Source of the DNA: Bacillus cereus
GTDB lineage: Bacteria > Bacillota > Bacilli > Bacillales > Bacillaceae_G
NCBI RefSeq assembly: GCF_025917685.1
Contig: NZ_CP089518.1
Location: 186,001-250,000 of the forward strand
Direction of reading: 5' to 3'
DNA length: 64,000 nt
The position numbers and the translations under genes are program-made. The notes beneath the pieces are model-generated. The model was not told where the DNA came from. It made no database searches and saw only the letters and a list, made by a program, of their open reading frames with translations. This document shows, one piece after another, positions 30,167 through 39,592 of this stretch (the stretch's first letter is position 1; each line of letters opens with the position of its first letter).

Positions 30167-31099
30167 ATGTTAGTCATAGATCATATTACGAAATCATTTG
30201 GTAAGAAGGAAATCATAAAGAATGTTTCTTTTGAAGTGAAAAAAGGTGAAACATTTGGATTGCTTGGCCCAAATGGGGCAGGAAAATCAACGACGATATC
30301 AATGATTTGCGGATTAATTCCATACGATAGTGGTGATATAAAAGTTGGTGGGAAATCTGTAAAAGAGTATCCATTAGAAGCGAAAAAGAAAATTGGTATT
30401 GTTCCGCAAGACATTGCGCTGTATCCGACACTTTCAGCAAAGGAAAATTTGGTTTTTTGGGGAAAGATGTACGGTTTAAATGGAAAAGTTGCAAAAGAGC
30501 GAGCGGAGGAAGTGTTAGGTTACGTCGGTTTACAGGATCGGGGAAAAGATAAAATTGAAACATTTTCAGGTGGAATGAAAAGGCGTATTAATATTGGTGC
30601 AGCACTTATGCACGAACCGGAGTTATTAATTATGGATGAACCGACAGTCGGGATTGATCCACAATCGAGAAATCATATTTTAGAGACTGTTAAAAAATTA
30701 AATGAAAAAGGTATGACAGTCATTTATACGAGTCATTACATGGAAGAAGTTGAGTATTTATGTGAGCGGATTGCAATCGTTGATCACGGAAAGGTAATTG
30801 CATTAGGAACGAAAAGAGAGCTATGTAATCGCCTGACAGATGGATTTATGGTGAAATTGCAATTAAACCGCTATAGTACGGAACTGCTGCACAAGCTAAA
30901 AGCACTACCCATTGTTGAAAGGATTATTTTTGACGAAGATAATAGCACGATTGATATTGGACTAAATGGTGGGGAGGCTATTGGGACAGTTGTGTCAGCA
31001 GTTGTTGAGAACAAAGCTCAAATTTTAAAACTGGAAGTACAAGAACCGAATTTAGAGGCACTCTTTTTACAATTAACAGGACGTTCACTGCGTGATTAA
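30167..31099 (+). CDS. lnrL: ABC transporter ATP-binding protein, LnrL (YfiL)-like
   Basis: A 310-residue ATPase of the drug/antibiotic exporter (DRA) type. Walker A GPNGAGKST (about residue 39), Q-loop, signature FSGGMKRRINIGAAL, Walker B LLIMDEPTVGID and the H-loop TSHYMEEVE are intact, with a C-terminal domain after residue 220. It energises the two ABC-2 permeases that follow. It begins the transporter part of the lnr-type locus, with GGGGCTG upstream of the ATG. Confidence 0.87.
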   Translation: MLVIDHITKSFGKKEIIKNVSFEVKKGETFGLLGPNGAGKSTTISMICGLIPYDSGDIKVGGKSVKEYPLEAKKKIGIVPQDIALYPTLSAKENLVFWGKMYGLNGKVAKERAEEVLGYVGLQDRGKDKIETFSGGMKRRINIGAALMHEPELLIMDEPTVGIDPQSRNHILETVKKLNEKGMTVIYTSHYMEEVEYLCERIAIVDHGKVIALGTKRELCNRLTDGFMVKLQLNRYSTELLHKLKALPIVERIIFDEDNSTIDIGLNGGEAIGTVVSAVVENKAQILKLEVQEPNLEALFLQLTGRSLRD

Positions 31100-31114
31100 G
31101 GAGGTTAGTGCGAG

Positions 31115-32311
31115 ATGAAAAGTTTCATTATTGCATGGAAAGATTTAAAAATCCGTTTAATTGATCGCCGCGGATTTATGATGATGTTAATTATGCCGCT
31201 TTTATTAACAGCGATTTTAGGTTCAGCGTTAAGTAATGTATTTGATAGTGGTGGACTACCGAAAACAATAATTGGCTATTATCAAGGGGGAACGGATGAG
31301 TTTGCAGATGTCTTTCAAAAAGATGTATTGCAATCTAAAGAAATAAAAGATGATGTGAAAGTAAAGGTAGTTAATTCTCAGGAAGAGCTTGAAGATATGT
31401 TAAAGGAAAAGAAAATCGATGTAGGAATTGTCATCCCAAATAAATGGAGCGAACAAATACAAGATGGAAAATTAAAAGAACCAAAGGTGCTTATAGACCC
31501 ATCAAAAGATATACAAGCGAAAATTGCCGAATCAATGATCCGCTCTTTTTCAGAACGTGTTCAAACAGTCGCAGTATCTACTAAAAGTGTTGTAACAGAA
31601 TTAGCGAAATCTCAGCAGGGTGATGTAGCACAAGTTGCAAAGGAAGTAAGTGGAAGTCTACAGACGATAGCAACTGCAAGTGTGGATAACATCCAAAAAG
31701 GAACGATAGGTAAAAAAACAGTTGCAGCGATGCAATATTATGCAGCAGCAATGTTAGTCATGTTTTTACTATATAACATAACAGTAGGTGCAAAGTCAGT
31801 TGTAACAGAGCAACGAACTGAAACGTTGGCGCGTTTGTTCAGTACACCGACGAGCTCATTTTCAATTTTATTCGGGAAGTTTTTAGGTACATTACTATTT
31901 GCCTGTATACAATTTGGAATATTTATAGTTGCTACACACTTTATGTTTCATGTGGAATGGGGCGAAGACGTGTCTCAAATAGTAGTGTTGGGAATTTCTT
32001 ATGCAATTTGTGTTTCTGGTTTATCTATGTTAATTGCAGCCTTTATTCGTGAGGAAAAAACGGCAGATTTAATGGGGGGAATCGGTATTCAAATACTAGC
32101 TATATTAGGGGGATCAATGTTACCGATTTACGTATTTCCCGATACACTTCAAACAGTTGCGAATATTGCTCCGAATAAATGGGCACTTACGAGCTTCTTA
32201 AATATTATGTCGGGAACATCTTGGGATGTGCTATTCCCTGTCATTTTAAGTTTATGTAGTGCAGGAATTATCTCCGTTATGATTGGAACGTTACGTTTAC
32301 GCACGAGATAG
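31115..32311 (+). CDS. lnrM: ABC-2 type permease, LnrM (YfiM)-like
   Basis: A 398-residue permease: one N-terminal helix (residues 20-42), an extracytoplasmic domain of about 150 residues, and five or six helices in the C-terminal half. This is the usual ABC-2 membrane plan. It has GGAGGTTAG upstream, 15 bp after the ATPase stop. It is homologous in layout to the next gene, with which it would form a heterodimeric exporter powered by the 30167 ATPase. Confidence 0.85.
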   Translation: MKSFIIAWKDLKIRLIDRRGFMMMLIMPLLLTAILGSALSNVFDSGGLPKTIIGYYQGGTDEFADVFQKDVLQSKEIKDDVKVKVVNSQEELEDMLKEKKIDVGIVIPNKWSEQIQDGKLKEPKVLIDPSKDIQAKIAESMIRSFSERVQTVAVSTKSVVTELAKSQQGDVAQVAKEVSGSLQTIATASVDNIQKGTIGKKTVAAMQYYAAAMLVMFLLYNITVGAKSVVTEQRTETLARLFSTPTSSFSILFGKFLGTLLFACIQFGIFIVATHFMFHVEWGEDVSQIVVLGISYAICVSGLSMLIAAFIREEKTADLMGGIGIQILAILGGSMLPIYVFPDTLQTVANIAPNKWALTSFLNIMSGTSWDVLFPVILSLCSAGIISVMIGTLRLRTR

Positions 32312-32322
32312 GAGGGGAAATG

Positions 32323-33468
32323 ATGAAGAAGGTTTGGGCACTTTGTTGGCTAGAATTAAAACAAATTTTAATAAAGCCACAAAGTTATATACTTATGTTT
32401 GGAATGCCTATTATTTTCACACTTATTTTCGGTGGACTTTTAGGTGGAAGCGGGAATGAGAAAGTAAATATTAGTTTAGTAGATAAAGATGGTTCTGTAT
32501 TATCTGGTAAGTATTATGAGGAAATAAAGAAAAGTGATTTAATTTCTATAGAAAAGGTAACGTATAGGGAAGGGACACAGAGGATCGAAGACAAGAAATC
32601 ATCTGGTATAATCATCATTCCGAAAGATTTTCAAAAGAGTATGCTAGATGGAAAAGTAGAAAATATTCAATTTCAAGCCAGTGCTGATTTTACGGGTGGA
32701 ACTTCTGTAGAGCAAGTATTGGCAAGTGTGTTAAAAAAGATGGAGATAGAAGTTAGTGCAGCAAGAGAGTTTGAAAAGAAAAGTAACACTTCGTGGGAAA
32801 CGATGTATAAAGAAATCTATACAAAAGTAGAACCTGTTTCGATTCAAAAAGAATCAATTTTACATGATGATCAAAAGTTAAATAACGTTACAGGACGAGC
32901 GGCAGGTTTTTCGATTCTATTCGTTATGATTGTCATGTTAAGTGCCACGGGAACTATCTTGAAAGCTAGGCAACTTGGTGTTTGGTCTCGTTTATTAGGA
33001 GCGCCAGTTTCAAAAGTTCAAATACTGGCAGGATATATCCTTTCCTTCTTTTTAATAGGGTGGATTCAATTTGGTGTTCTAATGATATTAACGCATTCAT
33101 TATTTGATGTGCAGTGGGGGAATGTATTAGGGGTTATTACACTTGTCTCGGTATTATTATTAGCTGTCATTGGTTTAGCCTTATTATTAGCAAGTATCGT
33201 AAAAACAACAGAACAACAGTCTGCATTAGGTAATATCGTTGTGATTTCAACATGTATGATTGGTGGTCTTTATTGGCCGATTGAAATTGAACCGGCATGG
33301 ATGCAAACGGCAGCAAACTTTGTTCCGCAAACTTGGGCGATGCGTGGCTTTACAGAGTTAATTGTAAGGGGAGGTACATTAGCAGATATAGGAGGATATA
33401 TTGGTATACTCATTTTATTTGCGGGAGTATTTTTCGTAATTGGTTTAACAAGAATACGTTATGACTGA
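32323..33468 (+). CDS. lnrN: ABC-2 type permease, LnrN (YfiN)-like
   Basis: A 381-residue permease with the same plan as its neighbour: an N-terminal helix, an extracytoplasmic domain, and about five C-terminal helices. The gene begins 11 bp after the previous stop, at the second of two ATG codons (32320, 32323), since AGGAGGGG leaves the better spacing there; a difference of one residue. It completes the lnrJKLMN-like locus. A strong bidirectional terminator follows. Confidence 0.85.
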   Translation: MKKVWALCWLELKQILIKPQSYILMFGMPIIFTLIFGGLLGGSGNEKVNISLVDKDGSVLSGKYYEEIKKSDLISIEKVTYREGTQRIEDKKSSGIIIIPKDFQKSMLDGKVENIQFQASADFTGGTSVEQVLASVLKKMEIEVSAAREFEKKSNTSWETMYKEIYTKVEPVSIQKESILHDDQKLNNVTGRAAGFSILFVMIVMLSATGTILKARQLGVWSRLLGAPVSKVQILAGYILSFFLIGWIQFGVLMILTHSLFDVQWGNVLGVITLVSVLLLAVIGLALLLASIVKTTEQQSALGNIVVISTCMIGGLYWPIEIEPAWMQTAANFVPQTWAMRGFTELIVRGGTLADIGGYIGILILFAGVFFVIGLTRIRYD

Positions 33469-33522
33469 AAAAAGAAAGCAGAGTTCACAGCTTTACGCGC
33501 TGAACTCTGCTTTCTTTTTGTG
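33469..33522. terminator. Bidirectional terminator
   Basis: A 19-bp stem, AAAGAAAGCAGAGTTCA / TGAACTCTGCTTTCTTT, at the end of the exporter operon and overlapping the end of the convergent small gene. Confidence 0.88.
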
Positions 33523-33682
33523 TGGCATCTTCTCTCGTTGAAATTATAATAGCGATCCCGAGCATAATAAAAAAAGCTAAAAAGAGGACGAACTTTGGGA
33601 AGAAAGGGAATAGTAATAACGCCCCGACGATCATGAGTGTCAATAATATATAGTGCAGGACATATTGGAATAGATTGTCCAT
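33485..33682 (-). CDS. Small two-helix membrane protein of unknown function
   Basis: A 65-residue protein, MDNLFQYVLHYILLTLMIVG at the start, with two hydrophobic segments (residues about 8-24 and 28-48) and a short charged tail (STREDATQKESRVQRVKL). The start at 33682 is preceded by AAGGGGGCG; the longer frame to 33775 lacks support. It points toward the lnr-like exporter operon and shares its terminator. Function unknown. Confidence 0.65.
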   Translation of the reverse strand: MDNLFQYVLHYILLTLMIVGALLLFPFFPKFVLFLAFFIMLGIAIIISTREDATQKESRVQRVKL

Positions 33683-33915
33683 ATTTTCGCCCCCTTCTTG
33701 GTAGTTAATTGTTATTATTCTATGCTGGGCTATTAGGTAATAGAAGGTGTTTTTTATTTTTTTGAGGGAAAACAATTAGCAAGGATTGACATAAATAGTG
33801 AAAAGGAATAATCTTGAAATTAATTCATACTATTTACATAGGTAAAATAAAGATAGTTACAGAAGGGCGTTATGTTACCACTTAATTAAAAAACAGGAAA
33901 GTAAGGGTGAGAATT

Positions 33916-35619
33916 ATGCGAAAGGTCTTTAAAGGGTTATTTGCTATGTTTCTTAGTACATCGGTTTTATTAGCAGGATGTGCTCAAGAAGAGACAAGTA
34001 CAAATGAAGCAACAGAGATGCCGAAAGTAAAAGATGAGTTTATTAAAGCGAGTGACAAAGCAAAAAGTCCAGCAAAGGCAAAAGAAAGAAAAGATACTTT
34101 TGTAATTGGAATGCCGAGCCCTGGCGGGATATTCCTTCCGCATTTTATGGAGAATGGGTGGGATGGTAATATAACGCAAGCGATCTTTGCGCCTCTTGTT
34201 GGGCTGGATAAGGAAGGAAAACCAATCCCAATTCTAGCGAAAAAATGGGATATTTCTCAGGATCAGCTTACATATACGTTCCATTTGAAAGATGATTTAA
34301 AGTTTAGCGATGGTTCGCCGTTAACAGCGGATGATGTAGCATTTACATTAACGTTACTACATGATCAGGCATATAGCGGAGCAACTGACATAAGTCAAAC
34401 AGCAATAAAGGGTGGGCAAGCATATAAGGAAGGAAAAGCAAGCTCTATTGAGGGGATTCAAGTAATCGATCCGAAAACAATTACGATTACAACTGAAAAG
34501 GTAAATGCCCAAACATTATCGTTAATTGGTGGAGAAGTTATATCAAAAGCTTATTACGGTAAAGAATATAAGCAAGGGAATTTAGAGTATTTAAAAGAGT
34601 TATATGGAAAACCGATGGGAGCAGGAGCTTATAAACTTGATAAATATATTCCAGGTCAAGAAGTTCGTTTTGTAGCAAATGAAAATTATTTTGAAGGTAA
34701 ACCGAAGATTGGGCACTTTATTTATAAAATTACAAAAGGTGATACGAATTTGCAACAATTTCAAGCGGGAGAAGTAGATTATGATGGTTTCACGACAAAT
34801 GCGGAAACGATTGAGCAATTAAAAGAGCTAGGTTTCGCTAATATTAATGTGTATATAGGAAGTTCTTACGGCTATATTAAAATGAATTATAAGAAGCCCT
34901 ACTTTAAAGATAAACGTATACGCCAAGCGTTTATTTACGGATTAGAGCGCCAAAAAGTAATTGATACGTATTTCCAAGGTTATGCTTCACTCGTCAATGT
35001 ACCAATTACACCAGTCTCTTGGGCGTATACAGAAGAAGGGATCAATAAATACGAATATAATTTAGAAAAAGCAAAGAAATTACTTGATGAAGCAGGGTGG
35101 AAAGCTGGGGCAGATGGTATTCGGGAAAAAGATGGCCAGAAATTGAAGGTAAGTTATTTTGCTTCTTCTGCAAGTAAAATCAACGATGTGATGATCCCCG
35201 TTATGAAAGAGGATTATAAAAAGATTGGGGTAGATTTCAATCCTGAATACATGGACTTTAATACGATGATTTCCAAGGTAATTAAGGGAGATTATGATTT
35301 AGCGATGGTCTCCACACCGATGATTGATGATCCGAGCGGAACAATTGAGGAGTTTGTTTCGACAAGTAAGCGTAATTATGATGGATATTATAATCCGAAG
35401 GTAGATGAATTAGCTAAGCAGGCACTAGAAACATTGGATATTGAAAAACGAAAAGAAATCTATAAAAAATTATATCAAGAGTTAAGTGAGGATCCACCTG
35501 TTATCTTCTTAAACAATAGTAAAGTCGTGTCTGCACATAATGCACGAATTCAAGGATTACAAGAAGATAACTATAATGGTATTTTGTTAAGTTTACCTAA
35601 ATTGAATATTGCTCAATAA
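33916..35619 (+). CDS. Peptide ABC transporter substrate-binding lipoprotein (first of two)
   Basis: A 567-residue SBP family 5 lipoprotein with a lipobox (LLAGC) near residue 22. Family signatures include YTFHLKDDLKFSDGSPLTADD, the GKPMGAGAYKLDKYIPGQE segment and a C-terminal LSEDPPVIFLNN. It binds oligopeptides for the importer encoded downstream. It is paralogous to the next gene and alignable end to end, so the pair is a tandem duplicate within the operon. ATG 33916 follows AAGGGTGAG; the GTG at 33907 is less likely. Confidence 0.9.
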   Translation: MRKVFKGLFAMFLSTSVLLAGCAQEETSTNEATEMPKVKDEFIKASDKAKSPAKAKERKDTFVIGMPSPGGIFLPHFMENGWDGNITQAIFAPLVGLDKEGKPIPILAKKWDISQDQLTYTFHLKDDLKFSDGSPLTADDVAFTLTLLHDQAYSGATDISQTAIKGGQAYKEGKASSIEGIQVIDPKTITITTEKVNAQTLSLIGGEVISKAYYGKEYKQGNLEYLKELYGKPMGAGAYKLDKYIPGQEVRFVANENYFEGKPKIGHFIYKITKGDTNLQQFQAGEVDYDGFTTNAETIEQLKELGFANINVYIGSSYGYIKMNYKKPYFKDKRIRQAFIYGLERQKVIDTYFQGYASLVNVPITPVSWAYTEEGINKYEYNLEKAKKLLDEAGWKAGADGIREKDGQKLKVSYFASSASKINDVMIPVMKEDYKKIGVDFNPEYMDFNTMISKVIKGDYDLAMVSTPMIDDPSGTIEEFVSTSKRNYDGYYNPKVDELAKQALETLDIEKRKEIYKKLYQELSEDPPVIFLNNSKVVSAHNARIQGLQEDNYNGILLSLPKLNIAQ

Positions 35620-35858
35620 TTTTTGGAGAATTCTCGAAATATTTATATAGAAATAATTGACAAAATATACTGAAAGATATAAGCTAATAACCATAAAGTC
35701 TACCGGAAAGGTCGGAATAAGATTGTTACCCCTCAAAAACATCTTTTTTTACGTTCAAAACCGACTTTTCCGATTGGCTATAAATGTTGCTGTGGGAGGC
35801 ATACATAAGGCAAGCAGTTCATAAAGTGTAATTATTAAAAAAAGTTAGGGTGGGGACA
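35620..35858. promoter_or_regulatory. Intergenic region with a long-range inverted repeat
   Basis: CGGAAAGGTCGG (35704-35715) and CCGACTTTTCCG (35761-35772) are complementary except at one position and lie 45 nt apart. The gap is long for an operon and has no clear terminator tract. It may hold a second promoter for the rest of the operon. Confidence 0.4.
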
Positions 35859-37586
35859 ATGAAGAAAAAGACAAAAAAATGGGCTGGTGTATTTTCAGTA
35901 TTATTGAGTAGTTCGTTTGTGTTATCTGCTTGCGGGGGACAGGAAGATACGGCTTCTACAGAACCAGTTAAACAGCAAGATTTAAAAAATATAAAAATCG
36001 AAAAGATTGCTGCTACAGATAAGACGAAAGTACCCGATAAAGCAAAAAATCGAAAAGACACGTTAGTTGTTGGGATTAGTAAACCGGGTGGTGTCTTTTT
36101 ACCATACTTCCAGCAAAATGGTTGGGATGGAAATGTAACTTCTGTCATTTTTGCGTCGCTTGTATCGACAGATAAACAAGGAAAGCCAACTCCAGAATTA
36201 GCTGAGAAGTGGGATGTTTCTTCTGATCAGTTAACATATACATTCCATTTACGTAAAGATTTAAAATTTAGTGATGGTTCGCCATTAACAGCGGATGATG
36301 TAGCGTTCACATTGGCGCTTTTACATGATAAGGCATATGAAGGCGAAATAGACATCTCTCAATATGCTGTTAAAGGTGGTAAAGAATATAAAGAAGGAAA
36401 AGCAACTTCTATTGAAGGAATTCAAGTTGTTGATCCACAGACAATTAAAATTACGACTGAAAAAGTTAATTCGCAGACACTAACTGCTTTAGGTGGACCG
36501 GTGTTATCAAAAGCGTATTATGGAAAAGACTATAAACAAAATACAAGTTTAGATTATTTAAAAGAGTTATATGGAAAACCGATAGCTGCGGGGCCGTATA
36601 AATTTGAAAAGTATATTCCAGGTCAAGAAGTTCGTTTTGTAGCAAACGAAAATTATTATGCAGGTAAGCCGAAAATTCCAAACTTCATTTATAAAATTAC
36701 TGCTGGTGATACAAAACTCCAATTGTTCCAAACAGGCGAAGTTGACTATACTGGCCTAGGTACTGGTGATGAAATTCTTGAACAGGCGAAAGGTTTACAA
36801 TTCGCGAACATTCAAATCGAAACAGCCGCATCATTTAACTATATTTATATGAATAATAATAAGCCGTACTTAAAAGATAAAAAGGTTCGCCAAGCACTTA
36901 TTTACGGGTTAGATCGTAAAAAATATGTTGATACAGCATTGAAAGGATACGGTACGGTAGCTAATGTACCAATTCATCCAACTTCTTGGGCTTATACAGA
37001 AGAAGGAGTTAATAAATATGAATACGACAAAGAAAAAGCGAAAAAATTATTAGATGAAGCAGGATGGAAAGTTGGTTCGGATGGAGTTCGTGAAAAAGAT
37101 GGTCAAAAATTAAAGCTTTCTTATTTCGGCCCAAGTTCGGCTAAAGATAGTGATTTATTAATTCCAATTGCAAAAGAGAATTATAAAGAGATAGGTGTAG
37201 AATTTAATCCTGAATTTATGGACTTTAATACTATGCTTTCGAAGGTAAATAAAGGTGATTATGATTTAGCTTCTGTTGCTACACCGATTACAACTGATCC
37301 GAGTGAAACTGCAGGTGAATATTTATCTGGTGTTAATAAGGAGAGTCTTGGTTATAAAAATGCAAAAGTTGATGAGTTAATTAAAAAAGGTATTGAGACA
37401 GTTGATATTGAGAAACGTAAACCTATTTACAAAGAATTGTATAAAGAATTAAGTGATGACCCACCAGTAATTCTATTAAACTACCGTAGAACAATTACAG
37501 GATACAACGGGAATATAAAAGGAATTGACCCTGAAAAATACAATAGTATTAGTTCAAACTTACCAGTATTATCTATTGAAAAATAA
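35859..37586 (+). CDS. Peptide ABC transporter substrate-binding lipoprotein (second of two)
   Basis: A 575-residue SBP family 5 lipoprotein with a signal peptide and the lipobox LSACGG near residue 23. It shares most segments with the gene before it (FSDGSPLTADDVAFTL, LKELYGKP, EKYIPGQEVRFVANENYY). It feeds the DppB/C-type permease that follows. ATG 35859 follows GTGGGG. A strong hairpin lies between its stop and the permease, so this binding protein is probably made in excess over the membrane parts. Confidence 0.9.
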   Translation: MKKKTKKWAGVFSVLLSSSFVLSACGGQEDTASTEPVKQQDLKNIKIEKIAATDKTKVPDKAKNRKDTLVVGISKPGGVFLPYFQQNGWDGNVTSVIFASLVSTDKQGKPTPELAEKWDVSSDQLTYTFHLRKDLKFSDGSPLTADDVAFTLALLHDKAYEGEIDISQYAVKGGKEYKEGKATSIEGIQVVDPQTIKITTEKVNSQTLTALGGPVLSKAYYGKDYKQNTSLDYLKELYGKPIAAGPYKFEKYIPGQEVRFVANENYYAGKPKIPNFIYKITAGDTKLQLFQTGEVDYTGLGTGDEILEQAKGLQFANIQIETAASFNYIYMNNNKPYLKDKKVRQALIYGLDRKKYVDTALKGYGTVANVPIHPTSWAYTEEGVNKYEYDKEKAKKLLDEAGWKVGSDGVREKDGQKLKLSYFGPSSAKDSDLLIPIAKENYKEIGVEFNPEFMDFNTMLSKVNKGDYDLASVATPITTDPSETAGEYLSGVNKESLGYKNAKVDELIKKGIETVDIEKRKPIYKELYKELSDDPPVILLNYRRTITGYNGNIKGIDPEKYNSISSNLPVLSIEK

Positions 37587-37603
37587 CGATAAGAATGTAT
37601 AAG

Positions 37604-37660
37604 TAGAAGACATTTTTTCATTCGGCAAGTAGTGTGCCGTTTTGAAAAAATGTTCTTCTA
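37604..37660 (+). promoter_or_regulatory. Intercistronic hairpin between binding-protein and permease genes
   Basis: AGAAGA-CATTTTTTCA pairs with TGAAAAAATG-TTCTTCT, with an inner CGGCA/TGCCG stem. Little U-tract follows (CTATTTT). Such hairpins limit readthrough and protect the upstream mRNA, which fits the usual excess of binding protein. Confidence 0.65.
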
Positions 37661-37689
37661 TTTTAAGCATAAGATTGGAGAGAAAAAGG

Positions 37690-38646
37690 GTGAAAACATA
37701 TATCATTCGTAGGGTGTTACAAATGATTCCTACACTGTTGGGTACGTCAGTTATTATCTTTTTTTTGTTCGCGCTTCTTCCAGGTGACTATATTGATTCA
37801 AATCCAAAGATTACACCGCAAAGAGCTGAGGAACTTAGAGAGCTATATGGTTTAAATAAACCAATTGTTGAGCGTTACTTTCATTGGTTAGGTAATGCAT
37901 TGCAGGGTGACTTTGGTTTTTCACTTCAATATCAAGAACCTGTAACATCATTATTAAATAAATTCATATGGAATTCGTTTATTGTTGCGATCATTGCATT
38001 GTTCTTTATTTGGCTAATTGCACTTATTATCGGTGTGTTTTCAGCGACAAAGCAACATTCCTTATTCGATAAGTTTGTAACAATTGGTGTCTTTGCAGCG
38101 ATGTCATTCCCTTCATTCTTTATCGGTTTGTTTTTAATTAAAGTGTTTGCGGTTGACTTTAAGTTATTACCGATAGGCGGGATGATTGATGTTGGTAGTA
38201 ATTCGACTGGGCTTGCTTACGTAATAGAAGTTTCAAAGCATATGGTTTTACCAGTGTTTATTTTAACCCTGCTTGGAGTAGGGTCACTAACTCGCTATTT
38301 TAGAACGAGTATGTTAGAAGTTGTACGGCAAGATTACATTCGAACGGCTAGAGCAAAAGGTTTAAAGGAGAAGACTGTTATTTATAAACATGCATTAAAA
38401 AATGCAATTTTACCGGCTATTACATTGCTTGCATTTGAGTTACCGGGATTGTTTTCAGGGGCAATTATTATTGAACAAATTTTCAACTGGCCTGGCATCG
38501 GTAATATTCAATTAGAGGCACTTAGTTTCCGTGATTATACAGTATTAATGGCATTTACGATGTTTCTTTCTTGTTTGACAATCGTTTCAAATTTTTTAGC
38601 GGATGTTGTATATGCAGTTGTTGATCCACGTATTCGGTTGAAGTAA
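37690..38646 (+). CDS. Oligopeptide ABC transporter permease (OppB/DppB type)
   Basis: A 318-residue permease with six membrane helices, MKTYIIRRVLQMIPTLLGTS at its start and the conserved GLNKPIVERYFHW region in the outer loop. The EAA cytoplasmic loop lies at about residues 210-240 (DYIRTARAKGLKEKTVIYKH). The GTG start 37690 follows GGAGAG. It forms a heterodimer with the next gene's product. Confidence 0.9.
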   Translation: MKTYIIRRVLQMIPTLLGTSVIIFFLFALLPGDYIDSNPKITPQRAEELRELYGLNKPIVERYFHWLGNALQGDFGFSLQYQEPVTSLLNKFIWNSFIVAIIALFFIWLIALIIGVFSATKQHSLFDKFVTIGVFAAMSFPSFFIGLFLIKVFAVDFKLLPIGGMIDVGSNSTGLAYVIEVSKHMVLPVFILTLLGVGSLTRYFRTSMLEVVRQDYIRTARAKGLKEKTVIYKHALKNAILPAITLLAFELPGLFSGAIIIEQIFNWPGIGNIQLEALSFRDYTVLMAFTMFLSCLTIVSNFLADVVYAVVDPRIRLK

Positions 38647-38658
38647 GGGGGGAAAGAG

Positions 38659-39582
38659 ATGGAAACTGTTACAGCAATTACAGAGAAAAAGGCAAAAAAG
38701 AAAAGACGGAATGAATCATCGCCGTGGAGGCAAGCTTTTAAAAGGATAAAGAAAAATAAAATGGCACTTATAGGATTTTATGCATTAGTTTTTATGTTTT
38801 TATTTTGTTTTATCGGTCCATTCTTTTCACCGTATGCATCAGGAAAAATACAAGTTACGCTAATTAACAAGCCACCTAGTTTTTCTCATTGGCTTGGTAC
38901 GGATCAATTAGGACGGGATATTTTAACGAGGCTTATGCAAGCAGGACGAATTTCATTAACAATTGGCTTAGCTTCAATGGTTTTATCAGTAATATTAGGA
39001 GCTTTATTAGGAGCTATTGCAGGTTTTTATCGCGGTATCGTTGACAATATTATAATGCGTTTTGCAGATGTTTTAATGTCGATGCCAGGATTACCTTTAC
39101 TTATTATAATGGGAGCTATTTTATCAGAATGGAAAGTACCATCTGATTACCGTCTTTATGTCATCATGATTATTTTAAGTTTAGTAGGTTGGCCAGGACT
39201 TGCACGTCTCGTACGAGGTCAAATTTTATCACTTCGAGAACAATCGTTTATGCAAGCTGCTGATGTGCTCGGGATAAAAGATTACCGGAAAATTGTATAT
39301 CATTTAATCCCAAATGTTTTGCCGATATTAATTGTTGTATCAACATTAGGTGTTGCTGGTTCTATTTTAGGAGAGTCTGCACTAAGTTACTTAGGACTTG
39401 GCGTCGTTCCACCTACACCATCTTGGGGAAATATGATTAGCGCAGCAAACTCATTAATCGATTTCCAAAAACGCCCGTGGTTATGGATACCACCTGGTTT
39501 TGCAATTTTTATAACAGTTGTATCAATTAATTTACTTGGCGATGCACTTCGTGATGCATTAGATCCAAAGATGAAGCGGTAG
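38659..39582 (+). CDS. Oligopeptide ABC transporter permease (OppC/DppC type)
   Basis: A 307-residue permease with an N-terminal cytoplasmic extension (Lys/Arg-rich), six helices and the EAA loop (SFMQAADVLGIKDYRKIVYH). The segment HWLGTDQLGRDILTRLMQ is typical of OppC/DppC. It starts 12 bp after the partner permease, with AAGGGGGGAA before the ATG. Confidence 0.9.
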   Translation: METVTAITEKKAKKKRRNESSPWRQAFKRIKKNKMALIGFYALVFMFLFCFIGPFFSPYASGKIQVTLINKPPSFSHWLGTDQLGRDILTRLMQAGRISLTIGLASMVLSVILGALLGAIAGFYRGIVDNIIMRFADVLMSMPGLPLLIIMGAILSEWKVPSDYRLYVIMIILSLVGWPGLARLVRGQILSLREQSFMQAADVLGIKDYRKIVYHLIPNVLPILIVVSTLGVAGSILGESALSYLGLGVVPPTPSWGNMISAANSLIDFQKRPWLWIPPGFAIFITVVSINLLGDALRDALDPKMKR

Positions 39583-39592
39583 GTGAGGAAGC

